A stretch of DNA of 5,674 nt from assembly GCA_020347545.1 (NCBI GenBank), contig CP070731.1, forward strand, positions 431,917 through 437,590. Direction: 5' to 3'. This stretch comes from Flavobacteriaceae bacterium. Its GTDB lineage: Bacteria; Bacteroidota; Bacteroidia; Flavobacteriales; Flavobacteriaceae. A program made the translations under genes and the position numbers. This document shows positions 3,832 to 5,674 of the stretch, in pieces. Numbering within the stretch: position 1 is the stretch's first letter; each line of letters begins with the position of its first letter. The notes under the pieces are model-generated. The model saw nothing but the letters and a program-made list of their open reading frames with translations. It was not told where the DNA came from and did not search any database.

Positions 3832-5674
3832 TTAACATAAAACTTCGAAACTTTTATCTTTGACAGGATTTTGGGGATTTTTTTTTGCGCCATTGACAAA
3901 ATACATTTTCATCATCCCCTTGTTTTTAACATCTATTTCACCTCGATATTCGCAGTCAAAATGATCCCTGATCAGCTGATAGGTATTTTCTGAAACATTG
4001 ATTCTTCCCGCATCAGAATTTGATTCCATCCGGGATGCAATATTTACCGTATCCCCCCAGATATCATAGGCAAACTTTTTGGTACCTACCACACCGGCTA
4101 CAACGGCCCCTGTATTAATACCAATTCGGATATTGAAATGAGCGATACTGTCATCTGAGGAATGTCTCATCTTTTCAACAAACTTTTTGATCTCGAATGC
4201 GGCTTGAAGGATTTTGATGACCTCATCTTTAGATACATGAGTCAGTCCACCCGCACACATATAGGCATCCCCAATCGTTTTAATTTTTTCCAGTTCAAAT
4301 TTATCAATGATCTCATCAAATTTGGAAAAGAAAAAATCAACTGACTTTACCAAAACCTCGGGAGACAGGTTTTCAGAGTATCTGGTGAAGGCCTGAAAAT
4401 CAGTAAACATTACAGTAACAGCATCAAACTTTTTGGCCTTTACCTTACCGTGTTCTTTCAATTCCTGCGCCGTAGAACTTGGCAGGATATTCAGAAGCAG
4501 GTCATCGGATCTTCTTTTTGCCTTTCGAATGTTTCTAAAATAGAAACCGGTCAAACCTAATAAGGCAATCATGCTAAAAGCAAGAATTCTCAAATTCGAT
4601 TTTTGCTGGTTTAAAAGTTCAACTTCGGATTGTTTTAAATCAATTTCGGTCTGCTTTTGGGCAACCTCGAACTCATTTCGCATATTGGAAGTTTTCAGCA
4701 CGGTGGAAAGGTTGGTAACACTGTCTTTAAATGTAACATAATCCTCATAGAATTTCAAAGCTTCTTTATGCTTGCCTGTCTTGGAATATATTTTTGAAAG
4801 TATATGGCTAGCTTCGCTAATAAGGGGTTTCATATTATGCTCCTCTGCAAGAGAAAGACCTTCCAATGCAAATTCAGTTGCCCTGTCAAAATCATTTTTT
4901 AGAAAATAGATATTGGAGTAATCGATCAATGTTTCACTCAAACCTTCAAAATCTCCTAAAGTTTCAAAAATTGGCAAAGAATTATTGAGGCTGTTCTGTG
5001 CATTTATAAAATCTCTCTTCTGAACATAAGCCAATCCTTTATTTGCATCATTATATGCAAGACCTCTCCTAAAATTAATCTGTTTAAAAAGATTCTCAGA
5101 TTCATTGAAGTAAATTAATGCAGAATCGGGCTTATTTGAATAAATATAGCAATGACCTAGATTCATCAGGCTGGATCCCAACCAAATTGTATCTCTTTTT
5201 CGAAGCAAATTCTTTTTAATTTCCTCGATAGATTTTCTATAATATGTAATACTGGTTTCCATATCACTAAATTCTCTATACACATTAGCTATAGATCCCC
5301 AAACAGAAGCCAAGCGTCTAAAATCATCATTTTTAATTGCTATATCTCCCGCTAAGAAATAATTTTCGACGGCTTCTGTTAATTCTCCCATGGCCGCAAA
5401 AGAATTTCCTTTTTCCAAATAAGCAATATATAAATGTGTGCTTGACTCCATCTCTTTAGCCAAGGCCAAAAGTTCATTCGAATATTTCAGTTTAGTCTCA
5501 AGATCATGTTGATGTATGGCCAGCTTCCTTAGTATTTCAAGCCTTTTTTCTTCTTCAAAATCACCAGTGACATAAATTGTTTCTAGACTGTCAGCCAATT
5601 GTTGATGCTGACAAAACAAGGATATACTTAGAAAAAGAAAGAAAATAATAGAACTCAGCTTTTTATAAAAAGCT
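3832..5674 (-). CDS. transmembrane TPR-class III adenylate/guanylate-type cyclase, N-terminus cut by window edge
   Basis: The frame is open to the right edge. A TTG at 5619 is the first candidate start inside the window, but reading on upstream adds YKKLSSIIFFLFLSIS before LFCQHQQ, a clear signal peptide, so the true start lies beyond 5674. Numbering from 5619: about six TPR-like helical units fill residues 24-300; a charged coiled coil covers about 305-341; a transmembrane helix spans 343-361 (LRILAFSMIALLGLTGFYF); a basic FRNIRKAKRR follows; the catalytic domain occupies about 395-575. Metal aspartates are D407 (MFTDF) and D451 (TIGDAYM). N526 and R530 (TVNIASRMES) and K567 are the likely transition-state residues. 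K445 (EKIKTIGD) and D519 (YDIWGD) occupy the adenine-selecting positions of mammalian adenylyl cyclase. All catalytic residues look intact. Predicted topology is TPR sensor in the periplasm and cyclase in the cytoplasm. It is the first visible gene of the operon with the DUF5706 and HD genes. Confidence 0.9.
   Translation of the reverse strand, partial: AFYKKLSSIIFFLFLSISLFCQHQQLADSLETIYVTGDFEEEKRLEILRKLAIHQHDLETKLKYSNELLALAKEMESSTHLYIAYLEKGNSFAAMGELTEAVENYFLAGDIAIKNDDFRRLASVWGSIANVYREFSDMETSITYYRKSIEEIKKNLLRKRDTIWLGSSLMNLGHCYIYSNKPDSALIYFNESENLFKQINFRRGLAYNDANKGLAYVQKRDFINAQNSLNNSLPIFETLGDFEGLSETLIDYSNIYFLKNDFDRATEFALEGLSLAEEHNMKPLISEASHILSKIYSKTGKHKEALKFYEDYVTFKDSVTNLSTVLKTSNMRNEFEVAQKQTEIDLKQSEVELLNQQKSNLRILAFSMIALLGLTGFYFRNIRKAKRRSDDLLLNILPSSTAQELKEHGKVKAKKFDAVTVMFTDFQAFTRYSENLSPEVLVKSVDFFFSKFDEIIDKFELEKIKTIGDAYMCAGGLTHVSKDEVIKILQAAFEIKKFVEKMRHSSDDSIAHFNIRIGINTGAVVAGVVGTKKFAYDIWGDTVNIASRMESNSDAGRINVSENTYQLIRDHFDCEYRGEIDVKNKGMMKMYFVNGAKKNPQNPVKDKSFEVLC
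5657..5674. repeat. perfect 18-bp palindrome at right window edge
   Basis: AGCTTTTTATAAAAAGCT reads the same on both strands with no loop. It lies inside the extended cyclase frame, where it encodes part of the start of the signal peptide (A-F-Y-K-K), very near the presumed start codon. It could be an operator overlapping the gene start or a coincidence of AT-rich lysine and phenylalanine codons. Its exact coincidence with the window end means it could be longer. Confidence 0.5.

Noticed and set aside
2669..3842. The 12-mer GTTAACATAAAA occurs at 2669-2680 and again at 3831-3842, each near the 3' end of a minus-strand gene.
   Set aside because: The second copy overlaps the last codons and stop of the cyclase, and such AT-rich 12-mers can recur by chance; no flanking similarity supports a mobile or attachment site.

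Overview
The window looks like a chromosomal segment from a Bacteroidota bacterium, most likely a flavobacterium. It is AT-rich, most genes lack a usable Shine-Dalgarno sequence, and it encodes DUF2911 and DUF2721 proteins, a TPR-containing class III nucleotide cyclase and a DUF5706 (Pycsar-effector-type) membrane protein. This assignment rests on gene content and sequence style; there is no rRNA or other marker gene to confirm it.

Left part (1-1245): a secreted DUF2911 protein reads leftward off the window edge. It is divergent from a small three-helix DUF2721 membrane protein (698-1102). The 176-nt gap between them carries a short 12-bp tandem repeat. The 143-nt gap before the next gene carries three back-to-back 20-bp repeats (1161-1220), each centred on a small palindrome, which look like an operator array.

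Middle (1246-2610): an exported serine hydrolase of the class C beta-lactamase/CubicO family follows. A strong bidirectional hairpin terminator (2581-2609) separates this rightward gene from the leftward genes.

Right part (2683-5674, all minus strand): a compact operon of three genes, in transcription order. (1) A membrane-spanning class III nucleotide cyclase with an N-terminal signal sequence, about six TPR units, a coiled coil, one transmembrane helix and a C-terminal catalytic domain; its start codon lies just beyond the right edge. (2) A 168-residue DUF5706/PycTM-like membrane protein, 33 nt downstream. (3) A 197-residue HD-domain phosphohydrolase, 15 nt further on. This resembles the cyclase plus transmembrane-effector logic of Pycsar antiphage immunity. 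It differs in that the cyclase is itself a transmembrane TPR receptor, its base-recognition residues look adenylate-type, and a separate HD enzyme that could destroy the signal is present. This operon is the most interesting feature of the window. No tRNA, rRNA, CRISPR array, insertion sequence or transposase was seen.
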